From contig CAIIXF020000004.1 of assembly GCA_903813345.2 (NCBI GenBank), positions 12,238,196 through 12,302,195 of the forward strand: a stretch of DNA of 64,000 nucleotides, given 5' to 3'. Below, in pieces: positions 38,633 through 52,300 of the stretch. A program made the translations under genes and the position numbers. The DNA is from Owenia fusiformis. Its lineage: Eukaryota; Annelida; Polychaeta; Sabellida; Oweniidae. Below the pieces are notes generated by a model that saw nothing but the letters and a program-made list of their open reading frames with translations, did no database searches and was not told the DNA's origin. Numbering within the stretch: position 1 is the first letter of the stretch; the number at the start of each line of letters is the position of its first letter.

Positions 38633-40302
38633 GTTGAGTGCGTAAGATTTTCTTGTTGTTTCAGCCCTGGTCATTAACGGTGGAAATATTTCACTATATT
38701 GCCCTTCGAAATGACGTTATTGGGTACTATTAATTGGTGTAAAGTATTAAGAAAACAGGGTTCAGCATTGATCCAAGTCGATGGAATACACTTTGAGTAG
38801 AATACAAACATTGCCATTCAACCACTTAAAATGCATAGGTCACTGGTAGTACACTCGATTACGCTGTTACAGAAACGGATTCGTTTCGATAACAAGATGG
38901 CTTCTGTTCCGATGTAAAAAAAAACTCCAATCTTTCTCCTGTTTTTCATTAAACCTGAATATTCATTGTACCTAAATAAGGACAAAGCCATCTATCAAGG
39001 TCACAAATTGTGTTACATAATTATCTGAGGGTTGGAGAGTACAAATCGATATTTTGGACAGAAATTAAGCTTAAAGGCAGGATTTACATTTAATTCAATG
39101 TCAATGCAGATCGAAATCGGAAGTCAAATGATTAATCAATTCCCTATCCTTATATGGAGCCCATGTTAATACAGTAAAACCTGTCTTAGTAAACACCTTT
39201 CTCTAGTGAACACTTGTCTAGTAGATACACTCCCTCCCCACATGGACTTACACCCTCCCCACATGGACTAAATTACCTTCTCTGAAGCGAAACCTGTGGA
39301 CACCATTTCATCCACACATGCTCTACTGCGTTTGTTTAAATTACCCTCTCTGAAGTGAACATCTGCCTCAAGTAGACACACTCCCTCCCCACATACTCTA
39401 CTGACTTCTGTATAAATTATCCTCTCTGTAGCGTCTAGTGAACACCTGTCTCTAGTAGACACACTCCCTTTATGAAGTATCAAGAACAGATTTTGGACAC
39501 ACTTTGGAGGATGAAGTTTAGAGATACATAATGTATTGTCAAGTTAAAGATCATCCACAACATTACCATGGACAATAACAAAAAAGTCATTTTTGTACCT
39601 AAATAATAATTATATTTTGGATCAGAATTACTAAATCAAAATTATACAATGTGGATATTACAAATGATTCCAAATCAAGAAATGGTCATGGCAGTCCATT
39701 ACAAAATTTTCCAATAATTTACATTACATCCGAATAAAATGTTTTCCTGTTTCAAAACGAGGCACAAAATAGTTTTACATGTAATACGATGTGAGAGATA
39801 AATGAGAAACTAGCACAATTTGAAATTCTAATTTCATTCATGATTGCTTTATCAGTTACAAACTTGACTGAGTAGAGTTCAAATATTACATAATACTTTA
39901 TTGTTGCCATCTATTGTACCAATCAATATACAGATAACTATAATCCAAAACAGGTGAGGTTAGCTTAAAAAGGTGAGGTCAAACTGATGTTAAAATTTGC
40001 AAAATCTCTCGAATTTTTCAATTTTCCTTCAATTTGAATCCAGGTACCAATATGCTGTTTTCTCCAGACTGTATAACATAATCTCTAATATTAGAAGAAA
40101 GTAAATTCTCATTGTAAAGAATAGAGATACTAATCAATGAAACATTTTTCTCCATGCCATCATTGAAACTGGGCATTGGAAGCAAGAGTAAGTATCATAC
40201 TAAGGGGCCTTCCAATTCAAAGACCAGCAATTTCATGATTTTTCTTTAAACTCTTGATGTAACCTCCATTCGGTAGAAAAAATATATTCTCTTTCCAAAA
40301 TA

Positions 40303-43300
40303 TCATTCAATGAAACATTTTTGTCTATTAGCCATCAACGGAAGCTCGAGTAAATGTCTTGCCAAAGGGCCTTCCAGTTTGAATCCAGGGGCACACGTGT
40401 TTGTTATTTGCTTCTGTACCCAGGCCTCTCGTGAGATGATCTTAGATGGCTGCATTTGGGGAATGTCATCACGTGACCTATAAACAGAAAGTTTTTTAAA
40501 CTTATATTAGATAAGTTATGAATTTAGTGTCTCAATCATTTCTACAATATTAGCACTCGACTATTTATCTACAGAATTTTGGAATCATAACTGTTCCTGA
40601 CATAAAGAAAGGTCCACTTATTTGGCCCTATTATGAAATTTCCAGACAACATGATCAAAACTGTGAATTCTGTCATTATACGAATTTTTATTCAAAAGGA
40701 TTTTGGCAGAGATTAGTTTAATTGGAATACTTTTTCAAATCTACCAATTTAAAGCAGGCACAAAATTATCAATAAATACATAACAAAAATATAACAAGGC
40801 ATTAACATGCAAAATGTCACCACCCGTCATTTGTTACAGACACTGACTGAATGCCAACTGGCAAACATCAACTGCCAAACACACGAAAAAGTTGGGAGAC
40901 TATAACAATATGTCACCACTTGTGGTGGTGACATAAAAAGCATTTACATTCCTTTTCAGTTTTTAATATAGGTTTTCTTTAATTTTTACAACTGATGTTT
41001 CAATTTTGACGCTGATTGAATCTTAAGGAGCTCAAATGAAGCATAATATTGTCCTTTACATGATTATGAATTCAAAAAAAGATGGGAAATGAAGTTTAAA
41101 TTCTCACATCATATTCTGATTCAAATTATAGGCTACATTAAAAAAATATGTTCCTTTTAGAAAAAAATTAAGCTGAACGATTCTTGAATGAAAAATTCTA
41201 CGTACCCTTGTTTGTATTGCTTGTATATGATGTCCTTGCTTTTGTGTCTCTTGTCCAGGTAGGCATCTAGGGACTCGTCTGTTGTTATACCTGAAATAAA
41301 TAATAAAATACAGCACCAGTTTTAATTTATGTTTTATATGTACAAAGATCGTATCATTTTTTATTGGTTGTCATATAGGAACTGTCTGTTGTCAGTCCCT
41401 GTAGCGAGGGGGAGTTCGAGGGGGTTAAACCCCCTGACCAAAAAATCTCTTCCAAAATCATGCAGTTTTCACCATTCTGAGCATTTTTCTGGTAATTTGG
41501 GGCATGGGTTGTCAAATGGAACCCCCTGGATTTTTTTGCAAAGTGAACCCCCCAAGCAATAGCTGCCTATGGGTTGTTATGGGTTCAGATTTTCAAAAGG
41601 GTGCTATATAATTTTCAATTGTTCAACAGTGTGCTATGTAATTTTCAAATGTTCAACAGTGTGCAGCTGTCCAATTGCTTTATTTAATGGGTAAATCACT
41701 TCTACAATGTATTTCATTCCATTTGAGTTACAATTCACATGAGACACCACAAGGTGTGTATATGTGGTAGTATAATGTAACTTGATATCTGAAGGTAGAA
41801 ACAGCTCCCTATATTAATCTGACAGGAACTGAGGCCTCATTATCATCTGGTCGCAAATAGTTGCGTTGCGTCTGCGATGCGATTGCGATCGCAATTCGTA
41901 ACGCATGCGATGCGTGATATTAATAATTGAGCGCAATCGCAGACGCAAAGCAATCGCAAAACAATTAAAACGTAAGTTGCGATCGCAAGTCTAGAGTGTA
42001 TTTTGGCGCGAAATTTAAAAGGACACTGGCGCTAGTTTTTGACATCGATTGATTGAAATTGATAGAAATCCAATAATTGATATGATTTGATTGATTGCGC
42101 ATGCATTACACTTGTGCAAGACATAAGTGCGCCAAAATGCAAATCGATTTACATTGAACAGACGGTAGTCGAAGAAACAGGTCGAGGGCAAGGAATTGGA
42201 CAAATGATGAACAAGAATTATTAGTATCTCTCATTGAGAAGGATGCAAATATTCTTTTGGCACCACTTAGCTGTCAAATAACAATACAGTCACAGGATAG
42301 TTGCTGGGCAAGGGTAGCTGAAAAAATAAGTTCACTTGGTGTGGAAATGAGGACTAGAAAAAACGTTATGTAAGTCACACATCACTGAAAATAAATAACT
42401 GTTAAAACGGGAAGTTGTCATGTTACTGAAACTAACTGAATTAAAATGAACATTTGGTCGTTGTTGTATGTGTTCTACAATGCTTCTATCTAAAATCCGT
42501 CAACATAATTTTTCAACAGACAATGAAACGATAACAGCTAATGAGTTTTCTTTTTGGTGGTGTATATTTTACATTTTATACACATGCAAGAAAAAAGTTG
42601 TGGGTTCCATATCGATATATGTTTAAATATGTCTCCAGTGTATTGCATTTATTTTCCTTTGGAACAAAATATGAAACACGTCTTTTGCATTGTGATCAAA
42701 GCAAATCATGTTTGAATCAGGGTCGGGATGAAAATGTGAAAATCTTCAATTTTAAGACGAACTCTCATTTCAAATTGAAAATCTAACTCTTTCCGACGAG
42801 TCAACTTCAATGCGATGGGTGATGCTTGAACAACAGATACAGAGTACATGTCTATGTAAAAAAGAAAATCGTGCTTTTTCATTTTTAAACTATTAAATTT
42901 AACAACTTAGTAATTTGCAGTGATATGCATTTATTCTATTATGTAGAATTAACAACGTTTATATTCATATTCAAACTCGATCAAATAAAATGTATTTAAT
43001 ATTTAGAAACCCCGGGATGAAATGATTGTTCCTATTCTTTGGTGTCAGTTCGTCTTCAAAAAGGTTTATAACCTCTATTAACAATGCTCTCGGCATTCTG
43101 TATCTCTGGAGCATCTCGATGTCATTTAGTGAATCGAGTGGGTTAAACCTATCTCGAAATACTCTTCGGCCAATACGATTGTGGTGATCCAGAATGAAAT
43201 GAAACATCTTGGTGTTCTTGTACTTTTGCAGACGATGTAGGTGAGGTACATACACTAGGAATACTCAGAACATTAGTGTAGTAGTGGCAAGATTAATTCA

Positions 43301-46300
43301 CCAAACAAGCTTTATTAGCTAGATAAATATTTAATTGGCGAAAATCCTATGCTCCAAAGAGCATGAAACATTGCAGGCACCAATCTAAGACGTATACAGT
43401 ATGTGATGCGTTCGCAATATTTAGAAACAAATGTGATTTTTTAGGATTTACAGGCTCAATTAAATGTATATTTAAATCATATTAAATAAATAAAATTGAA
43501 CAATTTCTTCGATACTATTGATTAATACTTAACAGGTGGTGAAATGACCGATATAAAACACCACAAAATATCCATTAACATAGATAAAATAACGCTCAAA
43601 GATGAACTAGATTTGCGATTTGATTTGCGACAGGGTAAACGTCGTCGCAACTTTTTGTTTAGTTGCGATCAGAAAATCGATAACTTTGCGTCAGACTTGC
43701 GATGCGATGGAATGATAATAACATTTTTGGGAAATAGTTGCGTTGCGATGTCTTGCGTTGCGATTCGCATGCGATTTTGCGTTGCGACCAGATGATAATG
43801 AGGCCTCTGGTATCTTTATTCTGGCTAGGACCAAAGACAGTTAAAGCCAGCACAGGCCTCTTATTGAGTTTTTAGCACTCAAGTTAACAGCTCTCTGGTA
43901 TACTAATAATGCCTTGGTCACACTTGCTCCAATTTTCACTATGGCGCCCGGATGATTGAGCATTTTGTTAAGAAATGTATTTAATTTTGAACAAAATACT
44001 CAATCGGCCGGGCGCCGGCCGATGAATCGCAGCAAATGTGACCCACGCATAAACAGCAGCTAGCTCCTTTTGCCACTTGCTGGGATGTGATATGATCTAT
44101 ATCATATTAGATATGATCTAATACTGGGGAGATCACTGCTATGTTAACACTAGTTGAAATCACTAACTCACCCAATTGCTGCATCTTTTGTTCAAAGGTA
44201 AGCGGGGCAGCTGGTTTTTTGTTTGTCTTCTCTTGAGGATATAGTAACTCTCCTGTTCTCCAATCTATGACCTCCTCACATTTACCACCTATAATCAAAT
44301 AACAGAGAATAATGATCTTCCTCTAAATTACTCAATTGGCCTTATATGGGCATTACTTGAAAGATATTTTTCTTTGCCTTAACAAAGGTAGGAATTTTCT
44401 AAGAATACATTCTCAATAATCAGATAATGGAATATACACAGTAACTTACAGAAGGAAATGAAGAAAATATTTGATTTTCTGTTCATGTTTCAGAGCTAAA
44501 AATAAATAAAATTCATATTAATGAGATCATCATTTACCCCTTTAATGCAATTAATTTCATTGTTCCACAACGTTAAACATTTGAACATTACCAATACAAA
44601 TAAAAAATGAACAAATTAAAGAATTTAATGGAAAACTTACTTTTTGATTCTGTTTTCTGCTCTCTTATTGGTCCTAGTGCTGCTAGTTCATCCCTGCAAA
44701 AATGTACATTCATATAAATATTAAAAAATATATTAAAAACTCACTAAAATTCAAATATTGGTGTCTTGACATTTCTCTCTCTAAGTTAATTTCATCAATA
44801 TTTAAAGATGGATCATTGGCCATGTTATTTACTTATCCTTAAATTGCACCCTGACAATACAGTTTTACTATGTTGCAAAATTGCATATTGTTCAAGTGAT
44901 ATCTTGATGAACACTAAATATTTGGGCCGAAATTGATATATATGTAGATTCATTCTATATCACTCTGGTTTCTTTATAAAAGTTCTTTCAAGAAAAAAGC
45001 ATACAATTCACTTACTTCGGAATGATCTTCTTCACAAACACCACCTTTGGGGGTCTCTGTTGTTTATTTTTGGTTTTGCTGTTTATATGTATATTTGGAA
45101 TATGCATGAAGTACTCAATCCCAGTGCCTATCTCAGGAAGGACAGTGACGTCATGTTGTCTCAGGACTTCCAAGCTGACAACACACTCTTTGCTACTCTG
45201 AGTTTTCCCTCTATAATCAGATAAATGAAGTGTGATTTATTTTAAGCAATTAATATTATGGTATTTACTCCTTTCCAAAAGATTGATAATTACCTTTGTA
45301 GGTATATATTAGCATTTACCATAACCATAATAAAATAATAAAAAATAATTAAAAAATTTAATTAAAATCTGATCAAATCAATGAATAGAATAACACATAC
45401 TGTTAGTGTCAGCCTACTGTACCTTTTATAAGTATTTATAATGACACAAATATCTCATAGCAATCAGACACAACATTGGGAGACAAGGCATTAACATGAA
45501 AAATGTCACAACCTAGTTGCTCACAATATTATTAGTACATTCTTAAGTCAGATTTGAATTTCTGAGAACTCTGTAGATGATTTTGAAAAAAATTGGTCAA
45601 TTTGAAGCAAGTTGAAAAATACCTTTTTGACCTTGAGAAGGTCATTGAAGGTCAAATCTTTTTTGTCCTTGAGAATGTCATTGAAGGTTCAATCGATAGT
45701 CAAATTTGAACTTTTGAATTGTAGATGATTTTGACAATAAATTGATCAATTTGAAGCAAGTTGAAAAGTACATTTTTGACCTTTTCTTGACATTGAAGGT
45801 CAAATCTTGAATGTTAAGTCAGATTTGAACTTCTGAAAACTTGTAGATGATTTTGAAAAAATTGAAGTCAGTCTAAACAGTATTTGCAAAGTTATTGGAA
45901 GTTGTTACAGATGCCAAACACCGCCTGCCGATCGCCAACCACTAACCGCCGCCACAACAATATGTCACCACTTTTTGGTGGTGACATGAAAAACTGAGAA
46001 ATAACAAAATATGGGGTTGGCGATAACTGGATACATAAAATAATGGAGTGTGTTTATTATTTTCGTGCGAGATGGCTGAAAGTACTTACAATGCTATAGC
46101 AAGTGGATGGCTATCAGGAAGTGGTGTTACATATGCAGCTGTAGGATCAATCCTCTTTTCTCGATTGTTTATCTTATTTCTGCTCAGGTATCCAACACAA
46201 TGGTGAACTTTTTTGTGACTTTGAGAACCTCCCTGTTTAAATGAATAGTAAGGGGGTACACCCTTCGGGTACTTTGTCAGTTTGCTTAGGTCAAGGTGGG

Positions 46301-49300
46301 TCCCTAGTGGATGTAGGTTTGGGGCAAAGGTTGTACGAATAGACCCTGAAAATAACAAAGAAAACCTTAAAAACAAATGAATTAAAGGGGTACAACTCTA
46401 GAAAGCCTATGGTGTGTTCCTTGTGGATGTAGGTAGGGGGTGTGGATTGTCTTTTAAAAAATAAATAAAAATAAATTGCCTTTTATAACAAACATATAGT
46501 GGCAATATCAATACATGTATATCACAGTTACATTTGTGCTGAATAAGAAAACATTTGGTCATTTTGGAGTTATTGCACCAAAAGCGTCCATTACTTATTG
46601 ATCATCCCTCGTATGCATGCAAAATGTGGTGACTTTACTCTTATAAGTGAAGAAATGAGAGTAAATAAACAGACTTGGGACTTATGTTGTCTCAGCTACT
46701 AATTACTTAATGCTCTTAATCTCAAGAGCTTCATGTTCATAAAATTTGTATTTACCAGATTCATCAATCTCTGAATATGGGGCAAGCAGAATGTTAACAT
46801 TGTAAGTCCAGAATTGTCTTTTCGTTGGGTCACGTGCCAGTTTATGATCATCTCTTCGCTGTCCATCGGGTTTCTTGCCCCATCCACTGTCAGTCAATCC
46901 AAGAGATCCAGTTGTAAACCAACCAAATGTCTTAGTGGCGCCATCTTTGTGGATGTTTTGTTGTTGAGTGAAAACCTGAAATTGTACTGGAAATGTACAA
47001 TCATGAAACTGAACAATTTAACAAAGGAAGGAATTTCCCAGGATTCCTCACTGACATTGTCAAAGGAAAACAGAGAAAACCTTCTCCACAATAATGGTAA
47101 AGAAGGTTTAATGAGGGTCAATGAAAATGTTAAAGGAGAACAAAGAAGTTTGTTGTTTTTCCAACAAAAATGTGAAAGGAGGACAAGAGGTTTGCTCCCA
47201 TGATTCCCAGCTGGTCACTGGCTTATCCCATAGGAATTCACAAAATTTTACCCAAGCCAGACAAGTTATCGGTAGTACCCATTAAATTATTGCAAATTGT
47301 TACAAAAGTGTATCAATTTGTGACAGATGCCAACTTCAAATAGCAAGTCCCAATAATGATAACTTTAATAATATGACAAAAACCTTGGTGATGGCATTTA
47401 AAACAATTCGTTAAATCTGAGATAACTAGGAATGGACTATAAAATACTTACATTTGCATGAAGAAGAACATCCTCGGGGTCCTCGTTGGTGTACAGATAA
47501 CCACATGTTTCATACAAACTGAAAAAATAAATAAACAAGTCAGGCTATAATTTCATGTTCATTTTCTCAAAGTTTCAAAATAGATACTTGGTGAACTACA
47601 AAAACATGGCCTAAAGTTGAACACTTGTTGAATTATAGTTTTTGTGCTTAAGCATCATATTTGACTAAACCTCTTACTAGTTAGTCTAGCTACAAGCCCC
47701 TGTGCCCCTCTCCCTCTACTTGACTACACAGGTTGCTGGGATGAGTAGTGGGGGGGGGCACAAGGGCTTGTAGCGAGACTACTTACTTGTCTTTATTCAC
47801 TATGGCTTTGTCCAAATAATTCTTTGTAAGGTTTAGTTTCCCCCACATCTTTGTCACATGGTCTTCAGTCGGGAAGTGAATCTTAATGCCCTAGAAAATA
47901 CAAGAAAATATTGAGTTCAACTACTTCACAAAAATACATCACATTTCAATTTATGATATAAGGTTTAGTTTCTCCCACATCTTTGTCACATGGTCCTCAG
48001 TCGGGAAGTGAATCTTAATGCCCTAGAAAATGCAAAAAATATTGAGAAATGACATTTTAATACCACCTTGCTTCAATAATTGGTTTTGAATTTTGTTACA
48101 TAAACTTGTTCATTCTGTCTAGTGTAGTGTAACATTGATGAACACTGTTGTTTTGGTCCAAAAGTCTATAAAAATGTCACTTGGACATTCTAAGGGTAAT
48201 GCGAGATCAGAATGAAATGCCTTTATTCCTCTGTATTGTATGGCCAAAAATAACACAACTTGATGGCTGATCATAAGTGGCAGGCCATTATATTATATTC
48301 AGCCTTTGGGCCAAGATTTCACCATGTTGCCTGCTGAAATGTGTTTATTGCTATATCATAAATAGAGTTCCTGAATTTCTGTGTTATCTATATGTATAGA
48401 ATCTGAAGTATTGACATGCTTTAGGGAGACTGTTGTATATAATTTGATGACCCCTCAATATGTTTTAAGTTTGTTTATTGATATAAATAAGAGAAAAAGT
48501 ATATTCTCTCACCTGGTAGCCTGTGGGACATGATACTAGCATAGACTTAAACTTTTCCAGTACAGTCCTTACATTGTTTCCTTGGCCAAGTGAATGGGTT
48601 TGGTACACTAACTAGAACAGAAAAATTAATTACAAAATTAATTTTTTTCTTTATCTCTTTATTGCAGTCCTAAAAAAATATATATATACTCGTATTATCT
48701 ATTTAAATATAGCTTTTTTAAAGTTGTAACAGATCCTCTATGATAGGTTGCAGAATAGCCTTGCCCAAGTCGGTATTTTTTTACTTATCTGATCTTGAAT
48801 TATTAACGCCTTGTACAATCCCTTACATCTCCACTGTTATTATGCTGAAATATTCAACAGTTTCGAGATTTCCATAATACCTACGCTATCAGGGGTATCG
48901 CGAAACCTTATTGATTGACAGATATTGCGTGGACACGACGTGTGACTTCAGGCTGAATGACCAATCAAAACGTTATCAGGTTGAGCAGCATAAACAAAAC
49001 AGACTTCCCATCTACGACTTGAAATTCAATGATCTGATCATGGGCATTCAACTATAGTTGAATGCCCATGATCTGATCGAGTGTTTCTCCCGGGGTGTTT
49101 CTTTAGAGTTAGAATATATTATGTAATTAAATGTACATTGGAAGGTAAGAGTCATTGATAGAAATTAAATCATGCGATTCAATGTTGATTTAAAACTGAT
49201 TTCGCGATGAAAATGCACGAAGACCTATAGATATATATGTAGCGGCTAGCCCGTCATGTTGTCGATCGGTGATTGAATCTCAGCCTACATGTTCAGCGAT

Positions 49301-52300
49301 CGTTTCAACGTTTATTGTTGAAATCTTCTCACCTTTCATTATCCGATCGATGCAAATTTTACCGACATAAACATTGAGTCGGTTTAGCACGTGGCTTTCG
49401 CATTTGTACAAGGCGGTCATAATAGAAATCAAGATAAGTAAAAGAGACCGACTTGGGTAAGGCTAGTTGCAGAGAAGCTCCCGGATTATCTATTTTTAGC
49501 CAATTTGTCTTTAAAACTTGAATAAATTTAAAAAAATGAATAAAAAAAATAAAAAAAGTATCTGATTTCCTAGCATTTCTACAAAAAATTTAGAATATTG
49601 ACTACAAATCTATGTGCTTAATTCCTTGCTATTTCCACGCTTTTCTCATATTTTTCAAATAAAAACATGACCATTATGATGTATTTACTCTACCTGGGCA
49701 GCCTCCAAAGAGAACCAGTGAATGTTACGCACAACATACTGCAGAAACTCAAACCCAAGGCCATCTTCTGGTCTAAAGTTCCCTGAAATAGAACACAACT
49801 TTTAATTTTTCTTTAATTCATTGAACAACGAGACATAGTAATTATGAAACCATAGACATAACCAATTTTGATGTTATCTTTTATAGACTAGTACAAGTTA
49901 ACCTTAAAAAGTTTAATTTCAGGGTTCTACTTTATGTTTAAATCGAATACATGGACATCGGAAGAGGGTTTATACTCAAGGTCATGTGACAATGAATTGA
50001 CAAATCAGAAATATTAGAATCTAATATATACCTGGCACTGTACACAGCATATGGACACAAGGAGAGGTGATCTACTCAATGTCATGTGACCATGAATTGA
50101 CCAATCAGAAATGCTAGAATCTACTAAATACCTGGTACTGAACACAGCAAATTGACACAGGGAGAGAGATGGCTGAAATCAATACCATTCAACCACTTCA
50201 TGCAGTCGATCTTGAAGGAAATCAGGAATTGGTAGAGCATATTTTCAAACATGTAATCTCCACGCACTGGAAGACAAAAGCATAACATTGAAACACATTC
50301 ATGGAAATAAGTTTAAAGTAAAAATAAAGTGAAAATAAATTGTTTGTCATGAATCTAATAAACCAAAATTGCCAATGCTAAAAATTATACAAAGATCTCA
50401 AATATTTAACTACATGTAGTACTATTAAAAATAATTTCTGTGTAATTCCAAAAATTCCAATGGATAACATACTACATTTGATTTAAAAATAAAAAGTGAG
50501 ATCAAACACTTTTGGAGCAGTCCTTGTATTCTATGTTGTTAAAATATGTCTCATAAAGTTCAGATATTTATTACTTTTTAGTTTATTTATGTTTTTCATA
50601 TTCATTTGTATTGATTGAATTAAAATGCATGTCGTTTCTATTGTAAACCTTTGGAATTAAATTCTGCACATGAAGCCTTTCATTAATGATTTTTGAGTGG
50701 ACTGAAATATTTTTGAAAATTACCTCGCTTGCAGAAGTCTTCTCTATTTTCTCCCATACTGGTGGGAATATATTTGAAGTCCTCGTACCATCCAAACTGC
50801 AGAATCTTCTCCCACGACACAGAATCAAAACTTCCACTGGATACTACGATTCGGCAGAAGTCAGTATATCTACAGAAGCAAAACCAAATGCATCCTAAGC
50901 ATGATGTGTACTTTTGTTCTCATTTAAATTTGTTGTAGCTAGGTACCTATACAAGGCAGTTATCTTGTTGTTTGCACATAATTATTATCTATTTCAAAAA
51001 CCAAATGTTTCAATTTATTTTTGTTAATTTCTAAATGGGCTTGGTCACCATGCACTCTTTTGACTGACCCAATCTAAGTCTTCCGTTGATGGGTGTTGTC
51101 ACCATTCTCCACCCTATTTTCTCCAAACCAATCTAAAGTTTTTGTTAATGTGTGTGGTCATTAAAAAACTAAAGCAATACCTGAGAATAAGCACATTGGC
51201 TCTAATGTTGGCACATTCTTTGGTGTGCACGATATAGATGTCTCTGGCCTCTTTACATCCGCAATCCACAGGCACATATTCCTCATAATCGTCAAATAAT
51301 TCTAAAACAAACAAGGCATTAACATGACGAAATGTCACCACCTAGTTGCTCACAATATGATTAGTTCAATCTTAAATCAGATTTAAATTTCTGAGAACTT
51401 GTACATGATTTTGAAAAAGAAAAATGGTCAATTTGAAGCCAGTTGAAAAAAGACCTTTTTTACCCTGAGAAGGTCATTGAAGGTGAAATCTTAAATCTAA
51501 AGTCAGATTTGAACTTCTGAGAACTTGTTCATGATTTCCAAAACATGGTCAATTTGAAGCAAGTTGAAAAAAGACCTTTTTGACTTGAAAAGGTAATTGA
51601 AGGTCAAATATTTTTTAAGCTTTGAATGTCATTGAAGGTCAAATCTATAGTCAGATTTGAACTTTTGAGAACTTCCAGATGATTTGGAAAAAATGGTCAA
51701 TTTGGAGCAAGTTGAAAAAAGATCTTTTTTTACCTTGAGAAGGTCAATGAAGGTCAAATCTCAAATCTAAAGTCAGATTTGAACTTGTGATAACTTGTAG
51801 ATGATTTTGAAAAAAAGTGGAAAACAAAAGAAAATACCTAAATTAAGCCCCTTGCCATATCAATCTGGTTAGTGGAAGTTATTTTTAATCGAGAAATGAA
51901 TATATTCCCTGCAGTCCATCAGAATATATGTACTCTGGTATATATCTCAGGATAAAACCCATATTTAAACCCACTTAGCCTGAATGTACGTACCAAACTC
52001 TTTCCGATGAACGAGGCATTCTGTGATTGTGCGATCCACCCATACTTCATTTTCTACATGCTGTAATACACACATATTTATAATATGTATAATATGTATA
52101 TAATATTTCACAATTCTGTGATTGTGCGATCCACCCATACTTTATTTTCTTCATGCTGTAATACACACATATTTATAATATGTATATAATATTTCACAAT
52201 TCTGTGATTGTGCGATCCACCCATACTTCATTTTCTTTATGCTGTAATAGACACATATTTATAATATGTATATAATATTTCACAATTCTGTGATTGTGCG

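Larger units (their letters stand above)
35346..40302. other. Upstream block of TRIM-Deltex gene 3, split by an element
   Basis: Continuous homology with 22916-25504 is broken by the 2.9-kb insertion at 35714-38632. The remainder (38633-40302) ends where the last exon of the TDP1-like gene begins. The tandem repeat at 39170-39480 is shared with 24030-24330. No additional gene is seen. Confidence 0.55.

Noticed and set aside
38217-38633. Two opposed frames of 81-92 codons
   Set aside because: They lie in the right arm of the 2.9-kb TIR element and overlap its inverted repeat; nothing recognisable.
44107-44298. Independent small gene starting with Met at 44298
   Set aside because: The conserved-looking part is exon 17 of the large gene (44172-44288); the rest is intron reading.
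46814-47203. Plus-strand 129-codon frame
   Set aside because: It overlaps exon 13 of the minus-strand gene, which has matched splice sites and TDP1-like motifs. It has no domain of its own.
50686-50938. Two plus-strand frames of about 70 codons
   Set aside because: They overlap exon 7 of the large minus-strand gene, which is supported by phase and by the RIVVSSGSFD motif.
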